Shown: one piece after another, positions 1-7,731 of the stretch
Position numbering within the stretch: the first letter of the stretch is position 1
How the letters are laid out: each line of letters starts with the position of its first letter
From: Mogibacterium sp.
Lineage (GTDB): Bacteria; Bacillota; Clostridia; Peptostreptococcales; Anaerovoracaceae
Direction: 5' to 3'
NCBI GenBank assembly: GCA_017433975.1
Contig: JAFRGD010000022.1
Location: forward strand, 1 to 64,000
Length of the DNA stretch: 64,000 nucleotides
Made by a program: the position numbers and the translations under genes
Notes under the pieces: generated by a model
The model's database searches: none
Told to the model about the DNA's origin: nothing
Seen by the model: the letters and a program-made list of their open reading frames with translations, nothing else

Positions 1-3
1 CAT
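1..3 (-). CDS. Start codon of a gene lying left of the window
   Basis: The first three bases are the complement of an ATG. On the minus strand a GGAGG sits 5 bases upstream of it (GGAGGTGTCAG then ATG), so a leftward gene probably begins here and continues outside the window. It would follow the gene ending at 37 in the same operon. Nothing of its protein can be seen. Confidence 0.5.
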
Positions 4-36
4 CTGACACCTCCACAAACTGGAATTGCAAATCTC

Positions 37-381
37 CTAAACAGAATATCCCAAATTAATATCAAAAGGTGTAATCAGCAGTTTTTGCAAATCTTTATTG
101 TAGTTTTCGAAAAAGAATTTTATAGCCTTGCCATAGTTGTCTTTTGTGTCAAACTCCCAGGATGAGTCGTACTTTACGCACTTTACAAACTTGGTTAACT
201 CTCTTGGAGGCTCACCAAGTTCGATCCCGTCTATGGTATAAAACCTCTTGAAATACTTAAGAGATATGCAGCCTTCGCATTTAAGCTGATTTGCGGATAT
301 TTCTTCAATCTTTGCTTCAAATTGTTCGAGTCTATCGGGCTTTACCTGAAAAAGTTTCATCTCAATAAAGGTCTTTTCCAT
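37..381 (-). CDS. Small protein with ABM-like (dimeric alpha-beta barrel) character
   Basis: A 114-residue protein with no signal peptide or membrane segment. The N-terminal part (KLFQVKPDRLEQFEAKIEEI, then a CEGCISLKYFKR stretch at about 35-46) has the strand-helix-strand look of the antibiotic-biosynthesis-monooxygenase fold, but I cannot assign a reaction. Cys35 and Cys38 form a CxxC pair. The ribosome binding site is weak (GGGGACGCATT before ATG). It is followed 34 bases later by the start of another leftward gene at the window edge. The base composition is markedly more AT-rich than the genes from 1.4 kb on, as for its two upstream neighbours. The fold assignment is tentative. Confidence 0.6.
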   Translation of the reverse strand: MEKTFIEMKLFQVKPDRLEQFEAKIEEISANQLKCEGCISLKYFKRFYTIDGIELGEPPRELTKFVKCVKYDSSWEFDTKDNYGKAIKFFFENYNKDLQKLLITPFDINLGYSV

Positions 382-450
382 AATGCGTCCCCAAAAGTTT
401 TCGAATCTCTACAAATGCCGATTTAACGATATTCATACAAACGGAATTAG

Positions 451-813
451 TTATTCTGCAAGATAGAAAGATGGTACTAAATCGTGGCTGATGTATTTAT
501 CACCAAGAATAAGGCCATGCTCCCTCTTTTCTTGAATATAAGCCTTTATATCTGCAAGGGACCTTTCTTCAAATCCATCTTCATGAAGGCAGGTCTCGGC
601 ATACATCCATTCCTGATCATCAGGATCGGTGTATCCACCGCTTCCGCTAGATTCATGCTGCAAATTTTTCTTGCAGTGATCCCACCAAAGAATGGAAGAA
701 ATTCGACCGTCTTCGGCATAAAGAAGATCAAGAAAAGACTCCCAATCCTTGAAAAGGTATTCTGAGCAGAAGGCATGATTATCTATAAAATTCTGTATTC
801 TCTGACTGATCAT
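451..813 (-). CDS. Hypothetical acidic protein, 120 aa
   Basis: I do not recognise this family. The protein is acidic and rich in aromatic residues (WWDHCKK near 45, QEWMYAETCLHEDG near 70) and appears soluble. The open frame begins at a GTG four codons earlier, but the ATG at 813 has a GAGG six bases upstream and is the better start. It lies 22 bases downstream of a small membrane protein gene and is likely co-transcribed with it. Composition is AT-rich like its neighbours. It could be an immunity-type or other accessory protein, but nothing in the sequence proves this. Confidence 0.55.
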   Translation of the reverse strand: MISQRIQNFIDNHAFCSEYLFKDWESFLDLLYAEDGRISSILWWDHCKKNLQHESSGSGGYTDPDDQEWMYAETCLHEDGFEERSLADIKAYIQEKREHGLILGDKYISHDLVPSFYLAE

Positions 814-835
814 CGTTGTCCTCACAAACTACGAT

Positions 836-1321
836 TTAAAGAATGTATCTAACGACCAGTCCGGCAGCAGCGCAGACGATCAGCGCCAGACCTTCCCCGA
901 TAAAGAACCCCTTGATATGGAACCAGTAGTCATGATAGTCACTGACCATATCTTCCGTCCCTTTGAATACAAAATGCGGGTCATGGCAGAACCAGATGAT
1001 ATCCAACACAACGGCGTCCCAAAGATTCACGATCGTCCACAGCAGGAATCCATAGCCGAAGGCCTGCAGAAACGTTGTATAGTCGTTTATGTAACGCAGG
1101 ATCATACTGAGAACGACAACAAACAGAACGCACGCGCAAAGTTTGGCCACCAGTTTATTCTTCTGTGTAGGAATCTGATCCTTATACTCATCCAGCGACT
1201 TGACCCGTTCCTGAATCTTCGGCGGATAATTGTACAAGCTCTTGATTGGATCCCGGGACATGAGATAGACCATTAAGGTGAAACCAAGACACAGGACGAC
1301 GCTCTCAATTGCTATGATCAT
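836..1321 (-). CDS. Hypothetical integral membrane protein, 161 aa
   Basis: Four hydrophobic stretches are visible: residues 1-20, about 60-77, about 85-108 and 140-160, so this is a small polytopic membrane protein. Between the third and fourth lies a conserved-looking aromatic and histidine-rich loop (IIWFCHDPHFVFKG, then SDYHDYWFHIKGFF). The pattern looks like a family of uncharacterised clostridial membrane proteins, but I cannot name a function. The start has an AGAGGAACAAAAGA leader directly before ATG. It is the first gene of an apparent three-gene AT-rich leftward run that ends at the window edge. Confidence 0.65.
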   Translation of the reverse strand: MIIAIESVVLCLGFTLMVYLMSRDPIKSLYNYPPKIQERVKSLDEYKDQIPTQKNKLVAKLCACVLFVVVLSMILRYINDYTTFLQAFGYGFLLWTIVNLWDAVVLDIIWFCHDPHFVFKGTEDMVSDYHDYWFHIKGFFIGEGLALIVCAAAGLVVRYIL

Positions 1322-1380
1322 TCTTTTGTTCCTCTTCCTCTTTCAATCCGCTTCTCAGAAGATCATCGGCGGCGGCCCGG

Positions 1381-2010
1381 CTATTTCCCGTCCGGGAAGC
1401 TGGTAAACGCGCCGAGGTCGACCGCCGGAAGCCCCGCCGTTTCCTTTGCGGCGGCGATCGCCCGGATCAGGAACGCCATGTTGCGCGCGAGGTTCCGCAT
1501 CGTCTGAAGGCCTTCCTGGTCCTTTAACGCGTCCTCCGCCGTGTGACCGTGAATCATGTTCCAGTACGTGCTCGTCGCGATCGGCATGCCGCTGATCGAA
1601 AAGTATTTGTTGAGGACGTCGAACGTGGCGGAGTTCCCGCCCCGGCGGCAGCTCACGACCGCCGCGCCGACCTTCATGTGTTTGGAAAAACCTGTGCTGC
1701 AGAACAGCCGGTCGAGGAACGACAGAATCGTCCCGTTCGGCGAGGCGAAATAGACCGGACTGCCGACGACGAGCCCGTCAGCCTGTTCAAACAGCTTCGC
1801 GGCCTCGTTCACCGGGTCGTCGGTAAAGACGCACCCTTCGTGCCGGTCGCAGTAGCCACAGGCGATGCAGCCGCGGACCGCTTTGTTCCCGACCTGGATT
1901 AGGTCGGTCTCGATTCCCTCTTCATGAAAAACCTTGATCATTTCCTGCAACGCGGTCGCTGTGCACCCGTCCGCGTGCGGGCTGCCGTTAATCAATAATA
2001 CTCTGGCCAT
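1381..2010 (-). CDS. Flavodoxin-fold NADPH-dependent FMN reductase
   Basis: A 209-residue flavodoxin-fold protein. The phosphate-binding loop is INGSPHADGCTATAL near residue 6, and the second flavin segment is VGSPVYFASPNGTILSFLDR near 83. A cysteine cluster CIACGYCDRHEGC near 48-60 is typical of the iron-sulfur flavoprotein/NADPH-FMN reductase family of anaerobes, which move electrons from NAD(P)H to flavin. An ATG four codons upstream is in frame, but GGAGGGCG lies inside that stretch just before the ATG at 2010, so 2010 is chosen. It follows the TIGR04076-type gene by 29 bases and probably shares a transcript with it and with rbgA. The substrate is unknown. Confidence 0.85.
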   Translation of the reverse strand: MARVLLINGSPHADGCTATALQEMIKVFHEEGIETDLIQVGNKAVRGCIACGYCDRHEGCVFTDDPVNEAAKLFEQADGLVVGSPVYFASPNGTILSFLDRLFCSTGFSKHMKVGAAVVSCRRGGNSATFDVLNKYFSISGMPIATSTYWNMIHGHTAEDALKDQEGLQTMRNLARNMAFLIRAIAAAKETAGLPAVDLGAFTSFPDGK

Positions 2011-2039
2011 CACGCCCTCCATTAAACTGTTCTCTTTGA

Positions 2040-2291
2040 TTATTCCTCAACGACCTCACCGTGGACGCGGACGCGCTGCCCGTCCGGGCACGCGGCGTCA
2101 AAGGCCGTTCTCCTGCCGTCCCCGCAGTCCAGGTCCGCTCCGTTCTGCAGCGCAAAGACATATGGATACACGACGTTCCACAGCTCGTGGCAGAGCGGCG
2201 GACAGAGGTCGCCCACGATAAACACCTGTCCCTCTTTAAAATAATCGGATCGGCAATCGCTCTCCGTGACCGTAAGCTTCACTTTCCGCAT
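2040..2291 (-). CDS. TIGR04076 family protein
   Basis: An 83-residue protein with the pattern of the TIGR04076 family: an N-terminal strand KVKLTVTES, a conserved GQVF near 21, CPPLCHEL near 30-37, then a LQNGADLDCGDGRRTAFDAACPDG segment ending in a strand. Four or more conserved cysteines suggest metal or disulfide chemistry, but the role of the family is unknown to me. These proteins are common in anaerobic Firmicutes near reductases, which fits the FMN reductase 29 bases downstream. The gene starts 17 bases after rbgA. Family assignment is fairly sure; function is not. Confidence 0.75.
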   Translation of the reverse strand: MRKVKLTVTESDCRSDYFKEGQVFIVGDLCPPLCHELWNVVYPYVFALQNGADLDCGDGRRTAFDAACPDGQRVRVHGEVVEE

Positions 2292-2308
2292 GGTGTTCCC
2301 CTCTCCCT

Positions 2309-3202
2309 CTATTCTTTTGCCGGTGCCGGCTCGAGCGTGATCCGGCCCAGCTTGCCCGTGCGGAACTCGTCGAGTACCGTCCGCCCGGTGCGCTCATAGT
2401 CGATCCGCCTGCCCGGCATCAGGAAGCCGCGCTTCGTCGCGATCGCCTCCATGTTGGTCAGCGCGTCGTCTGAGACCTCGTCCAGCTTGTAACGCTCCTT
2501 CAGGTTGTCCGGGTAGCGCGTCCCGAGCACCTTGATGAGTTCAAAGCCGAGGTCCTGCGCGTTCATGACCTCGTCCTTGATGCTGCCGCAGAACGCGAGG
2601 TTCAGCCCGACCTGCCGGTCCTCGAATTTGGGCCAGAGGATGCCCGGCGTATCCAGAAGCTGCATGCCGTTCTCGAGCGCGATCCACTGCTTGCCGCGCG
2701 TCACGCCCGGCTTGTCACCCGTCTTGGCGCTCCGCTTGCCGGCGAGGCGGTTGATGAACGAAGACTTCCCGACGTTCGGAACACCGACAATCATCATCCG
2801 GAGCGGACGGTTCCGCTGCCGGCGGGCGTTCACCTCTGCCTGGATGCCCTCGAGCACCTTATAAAATGCCTTGAGGTTGTCGCCCGACCGCGAGTCCATC
2901 GCGAGCACGGAAACAACGCCGGCGCTGTTGCCGGCTCCCTTTGACGCCTTTCCGGTGTCCAGAAGCGCAGCCTTCCACCGCTCGGTCTCGGCCGGGTCCG
3001 CGAGGTCCGCCTTGTTCAGGAGAATCAGCCGCGGCTTGCCCTGCGTCAGCTCGTCGATGATCGGGTTCCTGCTGGACACGGGAATCCGGCTGTCCACGAG
3101 CTCGACGACCAGATCGACCATCTTGAGGTTCTCGCGGATCAGCTCCCGCGTCTTTTTCATATGTCCCGGATACCAGTTGATGTTGTTGATACTGTCACTC
3201 AT
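2309..3202 (-). CDS. rbgA: Ribosome biogenesis GTPase RbgA (YlqF)
   Basis: RbgA is a circularly permuted GTPase needed for a late step of 50S subunit assembly. The permuted motif order is visible: G4 NKAD at 63-66, then G1 GVPNVGKSSF at 139-148, then G3 DTPG at 183-186. The N-terminus INWYPGHMKKTREL is diagnostic of the family. Length from the chosen start is 297 residues, close to the usual 280-300. The open frame extends 22 codons further upstream, but that segment does not resemble RbgA, so the ATG at 3202 is used. It lies downstream of rplS (ribosomal protein L19), a common arrangement, although a strong terminator separates the two here. Confidence 0.95.
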   Translation of the reverse strand: MSDSINNINWYPGHMKKTRELIRENLKMVDLVVELVDSRIPVSSRNPIIDELTQGKPRLILLNKADLADPAETERWKAALLDTGKASKGAGNSAGVVSVLAMDSRSGDNLKAFYKVLEGIQAEVNARRQRNRPLRMMIVGVPNVGKSSFINRLAGKRSAKTGDKPGVTRGKQWIALENGMQLLDTPGILWPKFEDRQVGLNLAFCGSIKDEVMNAQDLGFELIKVLGTRYPDNLKERYKLDEVSDDALTNMEAIATKRGFLMPGRRIDYERTGRTVLDEFRTGKLGRITLEPAPAKE

Positions 3203-3284
3203 GTTCGGTTCCCGCGCGCAAGGCCGTACAGCCTTTCTCACGCACTCTAAACTGCCCGTAGATTGCAATACATTACTTATAGTT

Positions 3285-3313
3285 ATATTATTATATTATC
3301 TTATCCTCGGCAA
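3285..3313 (-). promoter_or_regulatory. Candidate promoter for rbgA
   Basis: Read leftward, TTGCCG and TAATAT are separated by 17 bases in an AT-rich stretch between the rplS terminator and rbgA. The match is only moderate, and several alternative TATAAT-like hexamers overlap it. Confidence 0.35.
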
Positions 3314-3380
3314 GGCGGAAATATCCTTGCTATCAGAAAGGACCGTTCACCGCCATCCATACAATTCAATCTTTGCAACG

Positions 3381-3408
3381 AAAAAAATCGCCGGAGCTCC
3401 GGCGATTT
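3381..3408 (-). terminator. Rho-independent terminator of rplS
   Basis: On the minus strand an 11-base-pair perfect palindrome (AATCGCCGGAG and its complement) is followed by a run of seven T. It starts 30 bases beyond the rplS stop codon and should isolate rplS from rbgA. Confidence 0.9.
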
Positions 3409-3437
3409 GTTTTCGATTCGTTGCGACCGCACCTTGA

Positions 3438-3788
3438 TTATTTTGCAGTCTTTGCGGTTCTGACCTTGGCAGCCTTGCCGGTTCTCTCGCGCATGTAGTT
3501 GAGCTTGGCTCTGCGCACGTGACCCTTTCTGACGACCTCGATCTTTTCAACTCTCGGGGAGTGCAGCGGGAAGGTCTTCTCTACGCCGACACCCTCGGAA
3601 AGTCTCCGCACGGTGAACGTCTCGCTGACGCCACCGCCCTGTCTCTTGAGGACGTATCCCTCGAAGACCTGGATTCTCTCTCTCTGACCCTCGATGATCT
3701 TGACGTGTACTCTGACCGTGTCACCGATGTTAAAGTCCGGAATGTTGTCTTTCTTGTATTCCTGTGTTACCTGATCAATGATATTCAT
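3438..3788 (-). CDS. rplS: 50S ribosomal protein L19
   Basis: L19 sits at the 30S-50S interface of the ribosome. The 116-residue protein carries the family hallmarks: [16 protein letters not shown] near 20-35, [16 protein letters not shown] near 38-53, and [20 protein letters not shown] near 67-86. The start is set by AAAGGAGGAATAACG before ATG. A promoter candidate lies 75-100 bases upstream and a strong terminator follows, so the gene looks monocistronic here. The C-terminal tail is rich in Lys, Thr and Ala, beyond the usual end of the family. Confidence 0.97.
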   Translation of the reverse strand: MNIIDQVTQEYKKDNIPDFNIGDTVRVHVKIIEGQRERIQVFEGYVLKRQGGGVSETFTVRRLSEGVGVEKTFPLHSPRVEKIEVVRKGHVRRAKLNYMRERTGKAAKVRTAKTAK

Positions 3789-3861
3789 TCGTTATTCCTC
3801 CTTTCCCTCGTAGACGTTCGTTCGCCCTATTGGCCAGAGGACCGCCCGTAATAACTTGTTT

Positions 3862-3890
3862 AGATTATCACAGTTCATTTTGCAATGCAA
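3862..3890 (-). promoter_or_regulatory. Candidate sigma-70-type promoter of rplS
   Basis: Read leftward, TTGCAT and TAATCT are spaced by exactly 17 bases. This leaves a 5' leader of about 70 bases before the rplS start. Confidence 0.5.
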
Positions 3891-3930
3891 GGAGTTTTTT
3901 TGCCTCAAATTGCACTTTTGAAAGTACGCG

Positions 3931-4809
3931 TCAGGCGCGCGGATGTGTCTTATTAAAGACGTCCTTGATGCGGACGTTGGTCACGGACAGGTAAGCGATG
4001 CCGACCGACATGTCCTCGAAGCCCATGAGCTCCTGCAGGGTCTTGAGGTCGCCGCCGTTCTGGAGAATGTGCACCGCAAAGCTGTTCCGGAGGACCTGCG
4101 GGGTCATCTTCTCCTCGAAGCCCGCCTTGCGCCCATATTCCTTGAGGATCTTCCAGATGCCCTGGCGGGTCAGCGCGTCGCCGCGGAAGTTGATGAAGAC
4201 GTAGTCGTCGTCCTTCCGCTCGCCGCCCTTGATCGCCGCGTAGGCGACATCGATGTACCGGGTCAGCGCTGCGTGCGCGTAGGAACCGATCGGAACGATG
4301 CGGCTCTCGCCTTCGTTATCCTTGAGCGTGACGAAGTTCATCCGGAGGTTGAGGTCCGTAAACTTGAGGCGGACCACCTCGGTGACGCGGGCGCCCGTGC
4401 CGTACATGAACTCGAGCAGCGCCTTGTCGCGGATGCCCTTGTGCGAGTTGTCCGGATACTTGAGCAGTTCCTCGACCTCCTCGACCGTCAGGAATTCGAT
4501 CTGACGTTTGTCGTTCTTGGCGGACTTGATCTTGGAGAACGGGTTCTCGTCTATCTCTCCCATGCTTTCCTTATAATCATAGAAAGCGCGCAGCGAAGAG
4601 ATCTTGCGGTTGATCGTCGCCTTGGATTTGCTCGCGTTGTTCAGCTCGAGAATATAAGCGACCGCGTCGCTCTCCCGGCACTGTGTGAGCGATTTCCGCC
4701 CCCGGCCCTTCATAAAGGTCTCAAAAGCCTGGATGTCCCTCTTATACGCGACGAGCGTGTTTTCCGCTTTGTTCTTGCTGCTCTTGAGGTATTCAATAAA
4801 GCTGTCCAT
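3931..4809 (-). CDS. Xer-type tyrosine recombinase with altered catalytic residues
   Basis: A 292-residue protein with the two-domain layout of XerC/XerD: an N-terminal core-binding SAM-like domain (1-90) and a C-terminal catalytic domain. Catalytic Arg141 (GTGARVTE), Lys163, Arg241 and the nucleophile Tyr273 are present. However, the usual TPHxLRHSFA reads TPQVLRNSFA, giving Gln238 instead of His, and the usual LGH reads MGF, giving Phe264 instead of His/Trp. Two of the six canonical active-site positions are therefore changed. It may be a diverged chromosomal resolvase or a DNA-binding paralogue with weak activity. It lies 71 bases downstream of a Nudix gene. Calling it xerD outright is not justified. 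Confidence 0.85.
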   Translation of the reverse strand: MDSFIEYLKSSKNKAENTLVAYKRDIQAFETFMKGRGRKSLTQCRESDAVAYILELNNASKSKATINRKISSLRAFYDYKESMGEIDENPFSKIKSAKNDKRQIEFLTVEEVEELLKYPDNSHKGIRDKALLEFMYGTGARVTEVVRLKFTDLNLRMNFVTLKDNEGESRIVPIGSYAHAALTRYIDVAYAAIKGGERKDDDYVFINFRGDALTRQGIWKILKEYGRKAGFEEKMTPQVLRNSFAVHILQNGGDLKTLQELMGFEDMSVGIAYLSVTNVRIKDVFNKTHPRA

Positions 4810-4880
4810 GGTGTTCCTTCTTAATAAAATTATCGGTTAACCAGTGATAATTATCGTAGAATGCGCTTGTTAACCAGGCG

Positions 4881-5417
4881 TTATATCTCCCCCGCACACC
4901 GCGCAAAGAGGATGCCGATAACCGTCTTTGCGTCGTAGATTTCCCCGCGCATGACCATCTGAAATAGCTCATCCGGGTCGTACTCATACAGGTCCAGATC
5001 CTCCGTCTCGTCGAAGTCGGTCTCGCCCGGCGTGAGGCCCCTGCAGAGGTAGATGTGCAGGAGTTCTCTGTCATAGCCGCAGCTGACGTTGACCGTGATC
5101 AGATGGCGGATGTCACTGGCTGTATAGCCGGTCTCCTCGCGGAGTTCGCGCGCGGCGGCCTCGAGCGGGTCCTCGCCCTTGTCGAGCTTGCCGGCAGGGA
5201 GTTCGAGCATCTCGCGCTCCATGGATTTGCGGTACTGGCGGACCGTCAGGACCTTGCCCTGGTCCGTGATGGCCAGCATGACCGAACCGCCGTTGTGGTC
5301 CACGATATCGCGCTCGGCCGTCCCGCCGTTGACGGCGGTGACAGTATAACGATGGACGTCAAATACCAGTCCGTGGTATACTAATTTGTCATCCAGCGTT
5401 TTTTCCTCAAAAGCCAT
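4881..5417 (-). CDS. Nudix hydrolase, ADP-ribose pyrophosphatase type
   Basis: This family hydrolyses ADP-ribose and related nucleotide sugars to AMP and a sugar phosphate. The full Nudix box Gx5Ex7REUxEExGU is present at residues 77-98 (Gly77, Glu82, Arg90-Glu91, Glu94-Glu95, Gly97). The N-terminal VFDVHRYTVTAVNG and the VRQYRKSMEREMLELPAG stretch are typical of the NudF subfamily, as is the length of 178 residues. It precedes the Xer-like recombinase and probably shares its transcript, an arrangement seen in many Clostridia. Confidence 0.9.
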   Translation of the reverse strand: MAFEEKTLDDKLVYHGLVFDVHRYTVTAVNGGTAERDIVDHNGGSVMLAITDQGKVLTVRQYRKSMEREMLELPAGKLDKGEDPLEAAARELREETGYTASDIRHLITVNVSCGYDRELLHIYLCRGLTPGETDFDETEDLDLYEYDPDELFQMVMRGEIYDAKTVIGILFARCAGEI

Positions 5418-5503
5418 GCCCTTCGCGCGTCATTTGTGACGGAATAAGAGATTATTTGTCTAATTAACAAATAAATATTATCAAAAAAAGTGCGTTTTGC
5501 AAC

Positions 5504-5548
5504 AAAAAAAGATGCGGATTTTTACAATTTGAACGATAAAAATCCGCA
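5504..5548 (-). terminator. Rho-independent terminator downstream of the 107-aa gene
   Basis: On the minus strand a perfect 12-base-pair inverted repeat (TGCGGATTTTTA and its complement, 12-base loop) is followed by TC and seven T. It lies about 50 bases past the stop at 5599 and separates that gene from the Nudix gene. Confidence 0.8.
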
Positions 5549-5598
5549 AAAGTGTGTAAGTTCCGTTAAAACAACTGCCAAACTACAACATACTGTTA

Positions 5599-5922
5599 TC
5601 AGTAAAGTCCAAGATGCATAGCGAATGTGTATAAGAGCCTTTGTTTCCATCGCAGCCACGTGGATTCCGAGGCTTTCATGCCAAACGGGACGCCGCCGGA
5701 AATGTTGCGCAATAACCCCTCCCGGTATTCGGGCGGAATCGTCTCAAGAGACTGTTCCAACGCAGCGATCCGCATCCGCGCAGTGATCACATCGGGAGCC
5801 TCATACTCCGCGCCGGCGACCTCGCGCAGCCGGTTCATGTCACGGATGATCCAGATGCACTGCTCGCGTACCGGCTTGGGCAGAGTGTAATTACTGTGAG
5901 ATACGATCGGTCGTTCCTTCAT
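5599..5922 (-). CDS. Small protein resembling phage RinA/ArpU-type regulators
   Basis: A 107-residue basic protein predicted to be mostly helical. The C-terminal part (ESTWLRWKQRLLYTFAMHLG) resembles the end of small phage late-gene regulators of the RinA/ArpU type, where a WKxxF-like motif follows a short helical region. I infer a DNA-related role only weakly. In-frame ATGs lie 5 and 11 codons further upstream. The ATG at 5922 is chosen because GAGG lies 10 bases before it. That GAGG is in the 3' arm of a strong hairpin at 5930-5972, so translation or transcription is probably conditional. No phage genes adjoin it. Confidence 0.55.
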   Translation of the reverse strand: MKERPIVSHSNYTLPKPVREQCIWIIRDMNRLREVAGAEYEAPDVITARMRIAALEQSLETIPPEYREGLLRNISGGVPFGMKASESTWLRWKQRLLYTFAMHLGLY

Positions 5923-5924
5923 GA

Positions 5925-5972
5925 TAAAAAGCCTCATTTCTTCACTGTGAACCAATGATAAGAAATGAGGCT
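5925..5972 (-). promoter_or_regulatory. Terminator-like hairpin that buries the ribosome binding site
   Basis: On the minus strand a perfect 13-base-pair inverted repeat (AGCCTCATTTCTT and its complement, 17-base loop) is followed by five T and then the ATG at 5922. The GAGG used by the downstream gene lies inside the 3' arm. It could be the terminator of the hpt-nuclease transcript, an attenuator, or a translational switch. Confidence 0.6.
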
Positions 5973-6044
5973 GATTTTGTAAATACCCTTTGCAAATAAA
6001 GGGATTGGAATGTCGGATAAAGGCACTGAGTTTACAGATAACTC

Positions 6045-7706
6045 TTATTCTTGCACGAGCACGGACCGCAATTCCTTGATGCTGCTGTCCAGATCCTGAA
6101 TGATATTGTTGATGCGGACGAGTTTGTCCTGGGAGATTTTTTTGCCGGTCGCGAGCTCCGCGCTCGACAGAACGTCGCCGATTTCGCTCTCGATCTCCGA
6201 GATCTTGTTCCGCAGCATGTGCAGTTCGTCCTTGCTCAGGCCGTAGTCAAACGCGAGGCTGTCGCCGCCGACGGTCGTCTCGCTGGAAGAAAGCTTTTCT
6301 CCCGGTTTGAGTTCAAACTCGGAGTTCTCTTCGATGACGATGACCGTCGCGCCGCGGTCGCGGAGCAACTTGGCCAGATTTTTTTTGGACTGCTCTTCGC
6401 CATGGACCAGGAAGAACGTCGGGTCCGTCTTGAATGCCTCCGCCCAGTCGAGGAGACCGTTCATGTCGGCGTGCCCTGAGAAGCCCTCGAGGTTGACGAT
6501 CTCCGCCTTGACCATGACCTCTTCGCCAAAGAGATTGACCGACTCCGCCCCTTCGATGAGATGGCGCCCGAGCGTCCCCTCCGCCTGGTAGCCGACGAAG
6601 ACGATCGTCGATTTCGGATTCCACAGGTGGTGTTTGAGGTGGTGCTTGATCCGCCCCGCCTCGCACATGCCGCTCGCAGAGATGATGACCTTTGGATGAT
6701 CGTCCTCGTTCAGTCGCTGCGATTCCTCTGTGGACTGCGTGAAGATGAGATTGCGGAATTCGAGCGGGTGGTCGCCGCGGACGAGATACTCCTGGGTCTT
6801 TTCGTCAAAGACAGAAGCATTCTCCTTGAAGACCTCCGTCGCGCGGCTCGCCATCGGGCTGTCGACGTAGACCATGATGTCCTTCAGCTCCTGATATTCC
6901 TCCGGGTGCTCGTCGTATAGCTTGTTAAACTCGTAGATCATCTCCTGGGTCCTGCCGACGGCAAAGGCCGGGATGACCACCGTACCGCCGCGCCTGACCG
7001 TGCGGAGCACAACGTCGACGAGCTGCTGGATGCTCATCGCGTTCTGCGGATGGAGGCGGTCACCGTAGGTGCTCTCCATGATGATGTAGTCCGCCGACTC
7101 GATGAACGTCGGGTCGCGGAGAATCGGCCGGTCCATCACGCCGATGTCGCCGGAGAAGACGATCTTGGTCTCCCCGTCCGACTCCCGTACCCAGAGTTCC
7201 GTGATCGCGGAGCCGAGGATGTGGCCCGCCTCGTCGTAACAGATTCGGATCTCGTCGTTGATGTCGATCTTCTGATCGTACTGGATCGGGGTGATCAGCG
7301 CGAGCGCCCGCTCGGCATCGTCCACCGTATAAAGCGGCTCAACCGGCTTTTCGCCCTTGCGCTGACCTTTCTTGTTCGCCCACTCCGCTTCTTTCTCGTG
7401 GATATAGGCGCTGTCCCGCAGCATGATCGGCAGGAGGTCCGCGGTCGCCTTGGTGCAGTACACCGGTCCGTGGAAACCGCGCTTGACCAGCAGCGGAATC
7501 CGGCCGCAGTGGTCGATGTGCGCGTGGCTCAGGACCAGACAGTTGATTTCGGACGGTTCGAACGGGAAGTCCTCGTAGTTGAGTGCGTCCTGGGACTTTC
7601 CGCCCTGAAACTGCCCGCAGTCGAGCAGGACCTTGTACTTGTCCGTCTGAAGCAGATGGCACGACCCGGTCACGCCCGTCGTCGCCCCGCAAAACTGAAT
7701 CTTCAT
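6045..7706 (-). CDS. MBL-fold beta-CASP ribonuclease (CPSF73-like)
   Basis: A 553-residue metallo-beta-lactamase/beta-CASP protein of the RNA-processing exonuclease group (COG1236 type). The zinc-binding HAHIDH is at 61-66. The later motifs include a second histidine in AGHILGSA near 160, SGDIGVMDRP near 187, STYGDR near 212, SPMASRATEVF near 283, SASGMCEAGRIKHHLKHHL near 350, and FSGHADMNGL near 415. A coiled-coil-like C-terminal tail of about 90 residues follows, with regularly spaced charged and hydrophobic residues. It is expected to cut RNA in the cytoplasm. GGAGGAGAGAGTC precedes the ATG. It follows hpt by 25 bases, and the two are likely co-transcribed. Confidence 0.9.
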   Translation of the reverse strand: MKIQFCGATTGVTGSCHLLQTDKYKVLLDCGQFQGGKSQDALNYEDFPFEPSEINCLVLSHAHIDHCGRIPLLVKRGFHGPVYCTKATADLLPIMLRDSAYIHEKEAEWANKKGQRKGEKPVEPLYTVDDAERALALITPIQYDQKIDINDEIRICYDEAGHILGSAITELWVRESDGETKIVFSGDIGVMDRPILRDPTFIESADYIIMESTYGDRLHPQNAMSIQQLVDVVLRTVRRGGTVVIPAFAVGRTQEMIYEFNKLYDEHPEEYQELKDIMVYVDSPMASRATEVFKENASVFDEKTQEYLVRGDHPLEFRNLIFTQSTEESQRLNEDDHPKVIISASGMCEAGRIKHHLKHHLWNPKSTIVFVGYQAEGTLGRHLIEGAESVNLFGEEVMVKAEIVNLEGFSGHADMNGLLDWAEAFKTDPTFFLVHGEEQSKKNLAKLLRDRGATVIVIEENSEFELKPGEKLSSSETTVGGDSLAFDYGLSKDELHMLRNKISEIESEIGDVLSSAELATGKKISQDKLVRINNIIQDLDSSIKELRSVLVQE

Positions 7707-7731
7707 GACTCTCTCCTCCCCCGCCGGCGAA

